From: Bacillota bacterium
Lineage (GTDB): Bacteria > Bacillota > Clostridia > Lachnospirales > Lachnospiraceae
DNA length: 64,000 bases
Reading direction: 5' to 3'
Assembly: GCA_023391695.1 (NCBI GenBank)
Contig: JAEWAK010000062.1
Coordinates: 6,947-70,946, forward strand
In this document: one piece after another, positions 8,256-17,582 of the stretch
Position numbering within the stretch: the first letter of the stretch is position 1
Layout: every line of letters starts with the position of its first letter
Notes under the pieces: model-generated
What the model was told of the DNA's origin: nothing
The model's input: the letters and a program-made list of their open reading frames with translations, nothing else
The model's database searches: none
Position numbers and translations under genes: made by a program

Positions 8256-8663
8256 ATGGATCATGAACAAAACAATTTAGAATCAGCAGGCTATTCCATC
8301 CGGGTGGATGACATCATGATTGACTGCGATAATGCACAGAAACTGGGGGATTTTTATGCAGGATTACTGGGATGGGAAAAGATCACTTTAAGTGATGACT
8401 GCGTTCAGGTCAGCTCACCGGGCCAGTCCCTTCGGTTTTTATTACAGGAAGAAGAGGATTATATTCCGCCGGTTTGGCCGGAAATGCCGGATAAACAGCA
8501 AAAGATGCTCCACCTGGATTTTACCGTAGATAATCTTAATAATGCGGTCAGCCGTGCGGTCTCTTTAGGAGCGGTAAAGGCGGAAAAACAGTATAACCCG
8601 TCTCAATGGGTAACCATGTTTGACCCGGCAGGACATCCTTTCTGCCTGTGCCTGGCGGAATAA
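8256..8663 (+). CDS. VOC (glyoxalase/bleomycin-resistance fold) family protein
   Basis: 135 residues with the VOC beta-alpha-beta pattern: VDDIMIDCDNAQKLGDFYAGLLGW at the start, LHLDFTVDNLNNAVSRAVSLGA in the second module and MFDPAGHPFCLC at the end. Start chosen at ATG 8256, which has AAAGGAG upstream; a longer in-frame extension from 8148 adds 36 non-conserved residues. VOC proteins bind metal or small molecules; the substrate here cannot be stated. Stands alone between remnants. Confidence 0.85.
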   Translation: MDHEQNNLESAGYSIRVDDIMIDCDNAQKLGDFYAGLLGWEKITLSDDCVQVSSPGQSLRFLLQEEEDYIPPVWPEMPDKQQKMLHLDFTVDNLNNAVSRAVSLGAVKAEKQYNPSQWVTMFDPAGHPFCLCLAE

Positions 8664-8734
8664 GATTCTGACGAGAGGGAATTTTAAGTAGGAGCGAAAC
8701 TCTTAAGGAGCTGATCGTTGTATAGGAGGACAGT

Positions 8735-8789
8735 GCGAAATAAAAGATATTTCACACACAAATTTGTGCCTGCGACCCAAATTTGCAGG
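8735..8789. repeat. Cluster of small hairpins upstream of the transglutaminase gene
   Basis: Three adjacent inverted repeats: GAAATA/TATTTC near 8735, the palindrome CACAAATTTGTG (8757-8768) and CCTGC/GCAGG (8769-8789). A similar but diverged block (GAAATA, TTTCAC, TTTG, CCTG) occurs at 2434-2485 before another gene, so this could be a degenerate dispersed repeat. Confidence 0.35.
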
Positions 8790-8815
8790 TTTTGAAGAAA
8801 GGTATGATCATTAAT

Positions 8816-9652
8816 ATGACTAAAAAGATAATGATATCTGTTCTGGCACTTATATTATTTATATCATTACCGGTTGAAGCAAGCGCCAAAACATACACTA
8901 CAAAGACCGAGGTATATAATACCATAAAGAAGAACCTGCTGTCTCATACGAAACAATTTACGGTTGTAATGAACACGAAGGTTATGAACCAGATCGGAAG
9001 GAATGCGGATTTATTCAGTAAAGTGGCTGTCCTGGATGACAAAAGTACGCCAAAAGACAACGATTACCTGAAATTATCGGTCAGCAGCTGGAGAGCTTCC
9101 TGGAAGTGGAGCAGTGCCGGTACTACGGCGAAACTTACCTTTTCGGCCGCCTACAGGACCAACTTAAGCCAGGAGAAGCAGGTAGACGCCAGGGTTCAAA
9201 GCATAATTAAGGCCCTGGAACTGGAGGATAAAACGGATTATGAGAAAGTCAAGGCAATCCATGACTACATCATTAATGAAACCAGTTATGACCGGACGCT
9301 TAAGAAACACTCGGCCTATGATGCCCTGATCAATCAGTCGGCAGTGTGTGACGGTTATTCCCTGGCCGCCTATCGGTTATTCACGGAGGCAGGTATCAGC
9401 ACCAGGATTATTACCGGTTTGGCAGGCGGCGGAGCACATTCCTGGAATATCGTAAAAGTAGACGGAAAATGGTACAATATCGACCTGACCTGGGATGACC
9501 CGGTTACGGATTCAGGCGAGCCGGTATTAAGGTATGACTATTTCTTAAAAAGCACCAAAGATTTCAAGGATCACACCAGGAATTCCCAGTTTAAGACGCA
9601 AGCATTTATTAAGAAATATCCCATTGCAAAGGAAAATTATGCGACGGAATGA
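8816..9652 (+). CDS. Secreted transglutaminase-like protein
   Basis: 278 residues: a signal peptide with hydrophobic core ISVLALILFISL, then a middle region of unknown fold and a transglutaminase-core domain with catalytic Cys in AVCDGYS (C178), His in GGAHSWN (H208) and Asp in YNIDLTWD (D223). Such clostridial proteins are likely extracellular cysteine proteases or amidases acting on the envelope. Start at 8816 is preferred because the signal peptide begins there and AAGAAAGG lies upstream; ATG 8804 is too near that site. Ends 10 bp before the convergent ATPase gene. Confidence 0.85.
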   Translation: MTKKIMISVLALILFISLPVEASAKTYTTKTEVYNTIKKNLLSHTKQFTVVMNTKVMNQIGRNADLFSKVAVLDDKSTPKDNDYLKLSVSSWRASWKWSSAGTTAKLTFSAAYRTNLSQEKQVDARVQSIIKALELEDKTDYEKVKAIHDYIINETSYDRTLKKHSAYDALINQSAVCDGYSLAAYRLFTEAGISTRIITGLAGGGAHSWNIVKVDGKWYNIDLTWDDPVTDSGEPVLRYDYFLKSTKDFKDHTRNSQFKTQAFIKKYPIAKENYATE

Positions 9653-9662
9653 TACCCCATTA

Positions 9663-11165
9663 CTATACTGACTTTGCCGCATGCATCAGGATGTTTTCTT
9701 TCGTTGCCTGGTTACTCGGAAGGTCACAGACCAGCTTTCCGGAATTCAGTACCAGGATGCGGTCGCACATCCCCAGTATTTCATCGATATCGGAGGAGAT
9801 AAAGACGATAGAGGCCCCTTTTCTTACCATATCCACCATACAATTGTAGATATCCGTCTTCGAGGCGATATCCACACCCCTTGTGGGTTCGTCCATAATA
9901 TAGATCTTTAAGTGGCTCATCATCCATCTGGCAACCGCCATTTTCTGCTGGTTGCCGCCGCTGTAGGTATTAAGCAGGTCAACGGTATTGCCGGGCTTAA
10001 TGCTGAGCTTTTCCACATAGGAATTGGTTACATCCGTTAGAATATATGGGTGAATTACCATATGCTGCACAAATCTTGTCAAAGAGGATACGGATACGTT
10101 ATTCTCAAGGTCAAGGCAGCCAAAAACGGAGGAATTAATGCGGTCTTCCGGCAGTAGTGCAATTCCTGCTTTGATTGCATCATAAGGTTCCCGTATATTA
10201 ACGGGACTGCCGTTTACTTCAATGGTTCCGGAACTGGGCTTTGTAACGCCGAAAATACACTTTGCCATAATGGAGCGGCCTGAGCCTACAAGTCCTGTAA
10301 CTCCAAGGATTTCCCCTTTTTTTAAAGTGAAATTGATATCGGATAAAACCTGTTCGAAGGATAAATCTTTTACGGATAATACGGTTTTCCCAAGAGGGAT
10401 ATCAAGTTTGGGGTAACGTTTACCGTGTACTGTCATGGCCATGAGATTTAAGATTTCTCTGATGGACGTTTCTTTTACGTTTCTGGTACCGATTACCTGC
10501 CCCTGGTAGATTACCGTGACCCGGTCGGCAATGGCTTCTATCTCATCCAGAAAATGAGTGATATAGATAATTGCCTTATTCCTGCTCCGTAGTTTGTTGA
10601 TCAGTTCGAACAAAATAGTTTTTTCCTGCTGGGTAAATACTTCGGAAGGTTCGTCAAATATAATTATTTTCGCATCCGAAATATATGCTTTTATGATTTC
10701 AATCAGATGCATCTGGGCAAATCCCAGTGTGCCCAGCAGAGCCTGGGGATCCAGATTGATATTTAGTTTATGGAACAGTTCCTTGCAGTCGTAAATTAGC
10801 TGGTTATAATCAATCCAGTGCAATAATTTGTTTTTGTAAGGCATCTTATCGGCGTAGACATTCTCTGCTACGGTCAGGTTGGGATACAGGGCGACGTCCT
10901 GCAGTACCGTATGGATGCCTGTTTTCTTTGCTTCATAAACAGAATTGACGTTAATCTCCTGGCCGTCCAGGTAAATATTACCGCTGTCTTTTTTGAAAAT
11001 ACCATTGATCACATTGATTATCATTGACTTTCCCGAGCCGTTTTCGCCGATCAGAGTATGAACTTCGCCGTAATATAAATCCAGATTAATACTTTTCAAT
11101 GAAAAATCTTCACTCATGTATTTATTAATATCTTTCAACATCAATGCCGGTACATTCATGATCAA
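9663..11165 (-). CDS. Orphan RbsA-type sugar ABC transporter ATPase
   Basis: 500 residues with two ATPase modules as in RbsA/MglA/XylG importers. N-terminal Walker A GENGSGKS (40-47) and Walker B IIFDEPSE are intact, but the usual LSxGQ signature is replaced by LGFAQ. The second module has the degenerate P-loop GLVGSGRS, a good signature YSGGNQQK and MDEPTRGVD. No permease or binding protein is adjacent; only a DeoR regulator lies 48 bp upstream on the same strand. It may serve permeases elsewhere, or be left from a reduced operon. Confidence 0.88.
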   Translation of the reverse strand: MIMNVPALMLKDINKYMSEDFSLKSINLDLYYGEVHTLIGENGSGKSMIINVINGIFKKDSGNIYLDGQEINVNSVYEAKKTGIHTVLQDVALYPNLTVAENVYADKMPYKNKLLHWIDYNQLIYDCKELFHKLNINLDPQALLGTLGFAQMHLIEIIKAYISDAKIIIFDEPSEVFTQQEKTILFELINKLRSRNKAIIYITHFLDEIEAIADRVTVIYQGQVIGTRNVKETSIREILNLMAMTVHGKRYPKLDIPLGKTVLSVKDLSFEQVLSDINFTLKKGEILGVTGLVGSGRSIMAKCIFGVTKPSSGTIEVNGSPVNIREPYDAIKAGIALLPEDRINSSVFGCLDLENNVSVSSLTRFVQHMVIHPYILTDVTNSYVEKLSIKPGNTVDLLNTYSGGNQQKMAVARWMMSHLKIYIMDEPTRGVDIASKTDIYNCMVDMVRKGASIVFISSDIDEILGMCDRILVLNSGKLVCDLPSNQATKENILMHAAKSV

Positions 11166-11213
11166 CCCTCCACCAGTTTTAAAGACTCTGTTACCTTTAA
11201 GATAAGCGACTGT

Positions 11214-11996
11214 TTACACATTTCCTTCAAAAGCATCAATTGATGTAAAAAGCTGAATGTTACAGTTAAATATTAAATTCTTATAAATATCCTTAATACG
11301 TGAATTGGTTATAAGCCGGTCCGCAATATGCTGTGCCTTTCCGACCCGGTAAAAGGAATTCTTTTCAAAGGCATCCGCCGTTAACAGCAGTATCTTATGT
11401 TCCGCATTCAGGGCGGCTTCCTGGATCAGGGAAGCCATGTCTATACTGGACACGGTCAATTCAAGTTCTCCCGATATACCGTCAATATCAATAAAAAGCT
11501 TTGAAACAAAGAATTTTTTTAAGTTATCCATAGTTAAGCTGCCAAATACGGCATTATAGCGGGTGTCAACATCCCCGCCCAGCAGTATGACTTTGACCGA
11601 CTTAAAATTAGACAGTTCCATGGCTATGGTAATATCATTGGTTAAAACCGAAATATTATTTTTATTGCCCAGTTTCTTGGCAATATGGAGGTTAATCAAA
11701 CCATTGGTCAACATAATAATATCGCCGTCTTTGATCATCTGGACGGCAATATCGGCAATTTCATTATAATCAGCAGGATTATATCCAGCAACGGAAATAA
11801 CGGAATCATCCTCGTACTTATTCAGAACCGCACCGCCGTGGGTCCGGGTAAGAAAACCTTCTTCTTCCAGCTTTTCAAGATCCCTGCGGATGGTCACTTC
11901 GGAGACATTCAGCATATTACTTAAGGTGCTTACTTCCGCCTGATGATTATTTTGTATGTAATTTTTAATAATTCGTATTCGCTCAATCGCAAACAT
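11214..11996 (-). CDS. DeoR family transcriptional regulator
   Basis: 260 residues: N-terminal winged helix (IKNYIQNNHQAEVSTLSNMLNVSEVTIRRDLEKLEEEGFL is split across helix positions 10-50) and a C-terminal ISOCOT sugar-phosphate sensor domain. In the same operon as the lone ATPase and divergent from the ChvE-type sugar transporter at 12592, which it probably represses. Direct AACGTAA-type repeats at 12281, 12291 and 12441 in the shared intergenic region are candidate operators. The inducer is unknown. Confidence 0.9.
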   Translation of the reverse strand: MFAIERIRIIKNYIQNNHQAEVSTLSNMLNVSEVTIRRDLEKLEEEGFLTRTHGGAVLNKYEDDSVISVAGYNPADYNEIADIAVQMIKDGDIIMLTNGLINLHIAKKLGNKNNISVLTNDITIAMELSNFKSVKVILLGGDVDTRYNAVFGSLTMDNLKKFFVSKLFIDIDGISGELELTVSSIDMASLIQEAALNAEHKILLLTADAFEKNSFYRVGKAQHIADRLITNSRIKDIYKNLIFNCNIQLFTSIDAFEGNV

Positions 11997-12280
11997 ATAT
12001 TACACATCCTTAAGTAGGAGACTTATTTTTATTGGGAGTTATATAATTTAAACCGGTTCATCCTCTTAAAATAACGGCACATTAAATTCAGGCATTTCGA
12101 TTCGGGCGGAATAGTAAACACCTGTTAATTAAAGTTCATCTGATCCGTTTAACGAAGCAGATTCAAAAAAAGAAAATTGGAATGTACGGTTACTTTCAGA
12201 ACACTTACCGGTATAGAAACGAAATATTTCAGTATTAAATCAAGTATAAATCATCTTTGTGAAAAATGCAACAGTTAAAA

Positions 12281-12450
12281 AACGTAACTAATCGTAACTG
12301 GTTCCTTACAGTTGGCTTCATATGATCTAAAGAGTAATAATGCGAATTGGATAAAATGTATAAAATTATCGAATTAATTCAAAGTTATATAGTAAAAGTA
12401 TTGACATTAATTTTGAAAAATGATATTATCTAAACACAGAAACGTAAACA
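12281..12450 (+). promoter_or_regulatory. Promoter and putative DeoR sites for the sugar transporter
   Basis: TTGACA 12401-12406, 17-bp spacer, TATTAT 12424-12429. The motif aCGTAAc occurs at 12282, 12292 and, as AACGTAAACA, at 12441 just after the promoter. The rest of the 595-bp region between the divergent genes is AT-rich with no gene seen. Confidence 0.65.
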
Positions 12451-12591
12451 AACGAACATAACCATGCATTGTTTTTGACGTAAATGTTCATTTTGTTTTT
12501 ATTTTCTGCAAAACCATACATAATTAGCAGCTATTTATCAGGCCTGGCAGGATTATGAAAAAAATTGAAGTTCGTAAAGGAGAGAGGTAGA

Positions 12592-13662
12592 ATGAGACTT
12601 AAGAAACTAATTGCTTTAGGGTTGGCAAGTATGTTCGTATTTTCGTTGGCGGGCTGTGCAAAAACCAATAACGAAAAATTAGTCGGTGTGGCAATGCCGA
12701 CCAAGTCGTCCCAGCGTTGGATCCAGGACGGGGACAATATGAAAAAACTGTTGGAAGAACAAGGCTATACCGTGGATTTACAATATGGGGAAGACAATGT
12801 AGACAACCAGGTGGCACAAATTGAAAATATGATATCCAAAGGCGCCAAAGTGCTTGTTATCGCTTCCATTGATGGGGAAGCTTTAACAGACGTTCTGAAA
12901 AAGGCTGCGGAAGCCGGAATTAAGACAATCGCTTATGACCGTTTGATCCGCAATTCGGAAAATGTTTCTTATTATGCCACTTTTGATAATTATGAAGTTG
13001 GGGTACAGCAGGCGGAATCCATTGTAAAAGGTCTTGATCTGGAAAACCAGGCAGGTCCCTTTAATATCGAATTATTCGGCGGTTCACCGGATGATAACAA
13101 TGCTTATTTCTTTTATGATGGTGCCATGTCCGTACTTCAGCCCTATATCGATGAAGGCAAACTGGCAGTAAAGAGCGGTCAGACCGGTATGGATAAGGTT
13201 TCCACCCTTCGCTGGGACGGTGCAACGGCACAGGCAAGAATGGATAATATCTTAAGTGCTTTCTATACCACGGACAGGGTGAATGCCGTATTATCACCTT
13301 ACGACGGCATCTCCATCGGTGTTATTTCCTCCTTAAAGAGCATCGGCTACGGTACGTCTGCCGATATGCCTATGCCGGTCGTATCCGGGCAGGATGCCGA
13401 AATTCCTTCCATTAAATCCATTATAGCAGGGGAACAGTATTCCACCATCTTTAAGGATACCAGGGTACTTGCAGAAAAATGCGTAACCATGGTGGATGCT
13501 GTATTTAAGGGAAGTGAACCGGAAATCAATGATGCGGAGACTTACGATAACGGAGTAAGAGTGGTACCTTCTTATCTTTGTGATCCGGTACCGGTTGACA
13601 AGAGCAACTATAAGGAGGTATTGATCGACTCCGGTTATTATAAGGAAACGGATTTACAGTAA
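12592..13662 (+). CDS. ChvE-type sugar-binding lipoprotein
   Basis: 356-residue periplasmic-type sugar receptor, lipidated at C22 (SLAGC). The sequence VGVAMPTKSSQRWIQDGDNM, VLVIASIDGEAL and the AYDRLIRN segment match the ChvE/multiple-monosaccharide binders (galactose, arabinose, xylose and related aldoses). ATG at 12592 follows AAAGGAGAG; an upstream TTG frame extension is not needed. First gene of a three-gene importer with the ATPase and permease that follow. Confidence 0.92.
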   Translation: MRLKKLIALGLASMFVFSLAGCAKTNNEKLVGVAMPTKSSQRWIQDGDNMKKLLEEQGYTVDLQYGEDNVDNQVAQIENMISKGAKVLVIASIDGEALTDVLKKAAEAGIKTIAYDRLIRNSENVSYYATFDNYEVGVQQAESIVKGLDLENQAGPFNIELFGGSPDDNNAYFFYDGAMSVLQPYIDEGKLAVKSGQTGMDKVSTLRWDGATAQARMDNILSAFYTTDRVNAVLSPYDGISIGVISSLKSIGYGTSADMPMPVVSGQDAEIPSIKSIIAGEQYSTIFKDTRVLAEKCVTMVDAVFKGSEPEINDAETYDNGVRVVPSYLCDPVPVDKSNYKEVLIDSGYYKETDLQ

Positions 13663-13746
13663 TGGAACAGGTACATGGCTTTTGCAGGTTTGGAGAGGTC
13701 TAAATCTGCAAAAGCCTGTATAATATTAAGATAAGGAGCCAAAAAA

Positions 13747-15285
13747 ATGTCTGACTTTATATTGGAAATGAATGAAATAACAAAAGCATTTTCCGGTTTA
13801 AAAGCACTGGATCATGTAAACCTGAAAGTCAAAAAAGGACAAATACATGCTCTGGTAGGTGAGAATGGAGCCGGAAAATCCACCTTAATGAATGTGCTAA
13901 GCGGAGTGTATCCCCATGGCTCTTATCAGGGCAAAATTCTTTTTGACGGTATGGAATGTAATTTTAAGAGTATTAAGGACAGTGAAAAGAAGGGCATTGT
14001 AATCATCCATCAGGAGCTTGCCCTGATTCCTTATCTGTCTATCGCTGAAAACGTATTTTTAGGCAATGAACAGGCGAGGTCCGGAATTATCGACTGGGAT
14101 AAAACCTTGCATAATACAAAGAATCTCCTGAAAAAAGTAAGGCTAACGGAAAATCCGAACACCCTGGTGGCGGATATCGGTGTCGGTAAACAGCAGCTGG
14201 TGGAAATCACAAGGGCACTGGCGAAAGATGTGAAGTTATTAATACTCGACGAACCTACGGCAGCGTTGAATGACGATGACAGTGAAAACTTATTAAATTT
14301 ATTGCTGGAGCTGAAAGAACACGGTGTCACTTCGATTTTAATTTCCCACAAATTAAATGAAGTAAATAAAGTGGCAGACCGGATTACGGTCATCCGTGAC
14401 GGCAAATCCATACAAACCCTGACGAAAGGGGAAGATGAAATAACCGAAGATATCATAATCAAAGGGATGGTCGGACGGGATATGGAGAACCGATATCCCC
14501 GCAGGGAACCAAAGATCGGTGAAGTTGTTCTGGAGGTAAAGGACTGGACGGTATATCATCCGCAGAATGAAGAAAGAGTAGTGATAAATCGTGTTAATTT
14601 GAATGTAAAACGGGGCGAAATCGTTGGTTTTGCCGGGTTAATGGGTGCGGGACGTACCGAACTTGCCATGAGTATATTCGGAAAATCCTATGGACAGAAA
14701 ATATCCGGCAGCCTGAAAATAAATGGGAAAGAAGTTCATCTGGATACGGTAAGCAAGGCAATTGAACAAGGCATTGCCTATGTAACGGAGGACAGAAAAA
14801 ATTATGGCCTGATTTTAATTGACAACATAAAAAATAATATTACCCTGGCCGATTTAAAAAAATTAAGCAGGCAGAATGTCATTAATCCGCATGAAGAATA
14901 CCTGGTATCGGAAGATTTCAGGAAAAAGTTTAAGATAAAATCTTCCAGCGTAATGCACAGAACAGGGAACTTAAGCGGCGGAAACCAGCAAAAGGTTATC
15001 TTAAGCAAATGGATCTTTACGGACCCGGATATATTGATCCTTGACGAGCCGACCAGAGGGATTGATGTCGGGGCGAAATATGAGATTTATACCATCATGA
15101 ACCAGTTGGCCGGTGAAGGTAAATCCATTATCGTTATATCCTCGGAAATGCCGGAATTGTTAGGCATGTGTGACCGGATTTATGTTGTCAGCGAGGGGGA
15201 AATTGCAGGAGAACTGTCCCAGGGCGAGGCTTCCCAGGAGAGTATTATGAAATGTATCATGCGTCATAACAAGGAGGTAAGTTAA
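13747..15285 (+). CDS. mmsA: Multiple-sugar ABC transporter ATP-binding protein (MmsA/GguA type)
   Basis: 512 residues, two ATPase modules. First: Walker A GENGAGKST (about 38-46), signature in IGVGKQQLVEI, Walker B LLILDEPTAALN. Second: P-loop GLMGAGRTE, signature LSGGNQQK, Walker B LILDEPTRGID. Both modules look complete, unlike the orphan ATPase at 9663. Its stop codon overlaps the permease start in TAATG, so the two are translationally coupled. Pairs with the ChvE-type receptor. Confidence 0.93.
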   Translation: MSDFILEMNEITKAFSGLKALDHVNLKVKKGQIHALVGENGAGKSTLMNVLSGVYPHGSYQGKILFDGMECNFKSIKDSEKKGIVIIHQELALIPYLSIAENVFLGNEQARSGIIDWDKTLHNTKNLLKKVRLTENPNTLVADIGVGKQQLVEITRALAKDVKLLILDEPTAALNDDDSENLLNLLLELKEHGVTSILISHKLNEVNKVADRITVIRDGKSIQTLTKGEDEITEDIIIKGMVGRDMENRYPRREPKIGEVVLEVKDWTVYHPQNEERVVINRVNLNVKRGEIVGFAGLMGAGRTELAMSIFGKSYGQKISGSLKINGKEVHLDTVSKAIEQGIAYVTEDRKNYGLILIDNIKNNITLADLKKLSRQNVINPHEEYLVSEDFRKKFKIKSSSVMHRTGNLSGGNQQKVILSKWIFTDPDILILDEPTRGIDVGAKYEIYTIMNQLAGEGKSIIVISSEMPELLGMCDRIYVVSEGEIAGELSQGEASQESIMKCIMRHNKEVS

Positions 15286-16460
15286 TGTCTTTTACAACGA
15301 TAAAAACAATATTTAAAAATAATATCCGGGAATACGCCATGGTTATGGCCCTTGTCGTCATCATGATTTTATTTCAGATATTAACGGGCGGCGTTCTCTT
15401 TATGCCTCTCAATATTACGAATATTATTCTTCAGAACAGTTATGTATTAATCTTATCCGTTGGTATGCTCTTAGTTATCTTAACCGGCAACGTGGATTTG
15501 TCCGTAGGTTCGGTGGCCGCTTTTGTAGGAGCTGTTTCCGCCGTATTTATGGTAACCTACCATATGCCGGTCATAATAGCAATACCCCTCTGCCTGTTTA
15601 TCGGTGCTTTGGTGGGAGCCTGGCAGGGGTTTTGGATTGCCTATGTACGGATACCCGCTTTTATTGTAACCCTTGCCGGCATGCTGGTTTTCAGGGGACT
15701 AACCATGGTACTCTTAAAAGGACAGACTTTAGCGCCCTTTAAAGAATCCTTCCAGGCAATCGCCAACGGCTTTCTTCCGGAATCCTTAAAATTAGGAAAT
15801 TTAAATTTAATTGCCCTGGCAATTGGTGTTTTATTATCCCTGCTTTATATCTATATGGAACTTAAGAATTTAAAGAACAAGAAAAAATATAACCTGGAAA
15901 TTCTGCCCTTCGGTTTTACTGCCGCCAAGATAATTATAGTGGTAGCCGCAATTAATCTGCTTACTTATAATTTGGCTGCCTATAAGGGAATTCCTTTGGT
16001 TCTTGTATTGATTGCCAGCTTGATTGCTATCTATACCTTCATTACCCAAAAGACGATTCTGGGGCGTCACATCTATGCCCTTGGGGGAAATGAAAAGGCC
16101 GCAAGATTATCCGGTATTAAAATTAAACGGGTCAAGTTTATGGTATTTGTCAATATGGGTATTTTGGCCGCTCTGGCCGGTTTGGTGGTTGCAGGCCGTT
16201 TAAATGCCGCCACTCCAAAAGCCGGCACAAACTTTGAACTGGATGCCATTGCCGCATGTTTTATCGGCGGAGCTTCCGCTTCCGGCGGTATCGGTAAGAT
16301 TATGGGAGCCATTATCGGTGCATTATTTATGGGTATATTAAATAACGGTATGTCCATTATGAGTGTCGGCATCGACTGGCAGCAGGCGATCAAGGGTCTG
16401 GTATTGTTGGCCGCCGTAGCCTTTGATGTATATACCAAATCAAAGTCTTCCGCAGATTAA
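15285..16460 (+). CDS. mmsB: Multiple-sugar ABC transporter permease (MmsB/GguB type)
   Basis: 391 residues, strongly hydrophobic. The stretch LTGNVDLSVGSVAAF near residue 65 and ALGGNEKAARLSGI in the cytoplasmic loop are the RbsC/XylH permease hallmarks; the long loop at about 190-210 (KNLKNKKKYN) is typical of GguB. Start overlaps the ATPase stop by one base. Followed by a strong terminator. Confidence 0.93.
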   Translation: MSFTTIKTIFKNNIREYAMVMALVVIMILFQILTGGVLFMPLNITNIILQNSYVLILSVGMLLVILTGNVDLSVGSVAAFVGAVSAVFMVTYHMPVIIAIPLCLFIGALVGAWQGFWIAYVRIPAFIVTLAGMLVFRGLTMVLLKGQTLAPFKESFQAIANGFLPESLKLGNLNLIALAIGVLLSLLYIYMELKNLKNKKKYNLEILPFGFTAAKIIIVVAAINLLTYNLAAYKGIPLVLVLIASLIAIYTFITQKTILGRHIYALGGNEKAARLSGIKIKRVKFMVFVNMGILAALAGLVVAGRLNAATPKAGTNFELDAIAACFIGGASASGGIGKIMGAIIGALFMGILNNGMSIMSVGIDWQQAIKGLVLLAAVAFDVYTKSKSSAD

Positions 16461-16507
16461 TATTTCTTTCATATGGGATTTATTGTGAGATTTATTATGA
16501 AGTTTAT

Positions 16508-16545
16508 AACGGTGCTGCCGGGGATTCCGGCAGCACCGTTTTTTC
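16508..16545 (+). terminator. Intrinsic terminator of the sugar transporter operon
   Basis: 14-bp perfect stem (16508-16521 with 16527-16540, arm AACGGTGCTGCCGG), 5-nt loop and a T6 run. Confidence 0.93.
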
Positions 16546-16557
16546 TGCGGATGAACT

Positions 16558-16645
16558 GTTATTTATCTACGGATGGACAGTTATTTATCTGCGGTTAGAC
16601 AGCTATTTATCTGTGGTTAGACTGCTATTTATCTGCGATTAATCT
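16558..16645. repeat. 22-bp tandem repeat, four units
   Basis: Units begin at 16558, 16580, 16602 and 16624, each close to GCTATTTATCTGCGGTTAGACT; a fifth degenerate half-unit lies in 16541-16557. The last unit is the stop codon and final codons of the minus-strand lipoprotein gene, so the gene's 3' end has been tandemly copied. Confidence 0.85.
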
Positions 16646-17212
16646 CATAAGATCATCAAAAAATTGAATAAAAGTAATTTTGCCTTCCTCCTCCGCAAAT
16701 TGGGCGGAACCGTTAATCTCGATATCCTGACTGTCTCCCTCCTTGGGAACGTAGTTAAGATAAACGGTAAAGGCGTAATTGGTTTTTATTTTTTTATTTC
16801 GGGTAACCTCAATCTTCTCTACTTTTGTTATGTATCCATTGTCCTCCGCATCGGAATGATATACACTTGGATACGCTCTGTTAAGAAATGATTCAAGCCC
16901 TTTCTCTGAAAAATAAGGCTGATATAATTCTAATATTTTTTTAAAATAATCGGTGTTTTCTAATGAATATAAACCGGGAGCTATTTCAATCCCATCCGCT
17001 TGCGTTATCTGATTGCTTAATTCTATCAATTCATTATCCGGGCAGTTATACATCTGTTCCAGAACTACCTTCAATGCTTCTTCATTTTTATCTTTTGAAC
17101 ATCCGGTGAGCCAGACAGAAATAAATGCAATGCCCAATATAAAAAATAAAGCAGCTCTTTTTTTCTTTATGGTATTTGTCATGATTTTAACCTGATTGTT
17201 AACCTGATTCAT
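16625..17212 (-). CDS. Putative lipoprotein of unknown function
   Basis: 195 residues from the ATG at 17212, which has TGGAGGTC upstream; a longer frame to 17317 has no ribosome site. Hydrophobic segment ALFFILGIAFISVWLTGC gives a lipobox with C38. The mature part is acidic and carries no motif I know; the layout (helical YFKKILELYQPYF, then strands around NYAFTVYLNYV) recalls small DUF4829/DUF4878-like lipoproteins, but this is only a guess. Single gene, convergent with the sugar transporter. Confidence 0.75.
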   Translation of the reverse strand: MNQVNNQVKIMTNTIKKKRAALFFILGIAFISVWLTGCSKDKNEEALKVVLEQMYNCPDNELIELSNQITQADGIEIAPGLYSLENTDYFKKILELYQPYFSEKGLESFLNRAYPSVYHSDAEDNGYITKVEKIEVTRNKKIKTNYAFTVYLNYVPKEGDSQDIEINGSAQFAEEEGKITFIQFFDDLMRLIADK

Positions 17213-17395
17213 TTTGACCTCCATTCTGCGCAAGCTTTTTGCGCAGTTGAAAAACTTTGTTTTGTCAGGATAATTCCTCCCGGACTTAGTTTCTTCTGTA
17301 ATTAATATAGCTGACATCGGATATTAAGTTAATAATATCTTTCGTTATGAGCCTGATATTACAGTGGTTACATTAATTATTATACTATGCGTATT

Positions 17396-17582
17396 ATGTC
17401 CGCAAGCTCTTATGGTATTTGGTGCTTTGTACCAAGGGTGCACACGCACTTTGGTAAGAGCGGATATAATGTCTGTCGATATTATACCATGTCCGCAAGC
17501 TCCCATGGTATGCGGTACTTCGTATCGTTGATGCGCACTCATTTCATTCGGCGCCAGTATAATGTTTGTCGACATTATACCA
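17396..17582 (-). repeat. 93-bp dispersed repeat, two tandem copies (inverted orientation)
   Basis: Units 17396-17488 and 17489-17581. Each, on the minus strand, starts with a GGTATAATGTC...GACATTATACC palindrome, followed by GGCGCCGAA, GTGCGCATCAACG, then CATACCATGGGAGC and GCGGACATGGTATA. Same family as 26452 and 54951. The unit nearer the lipoprotein gene is more diverged. Short frames across it are not genes. Confidence 0.9.
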
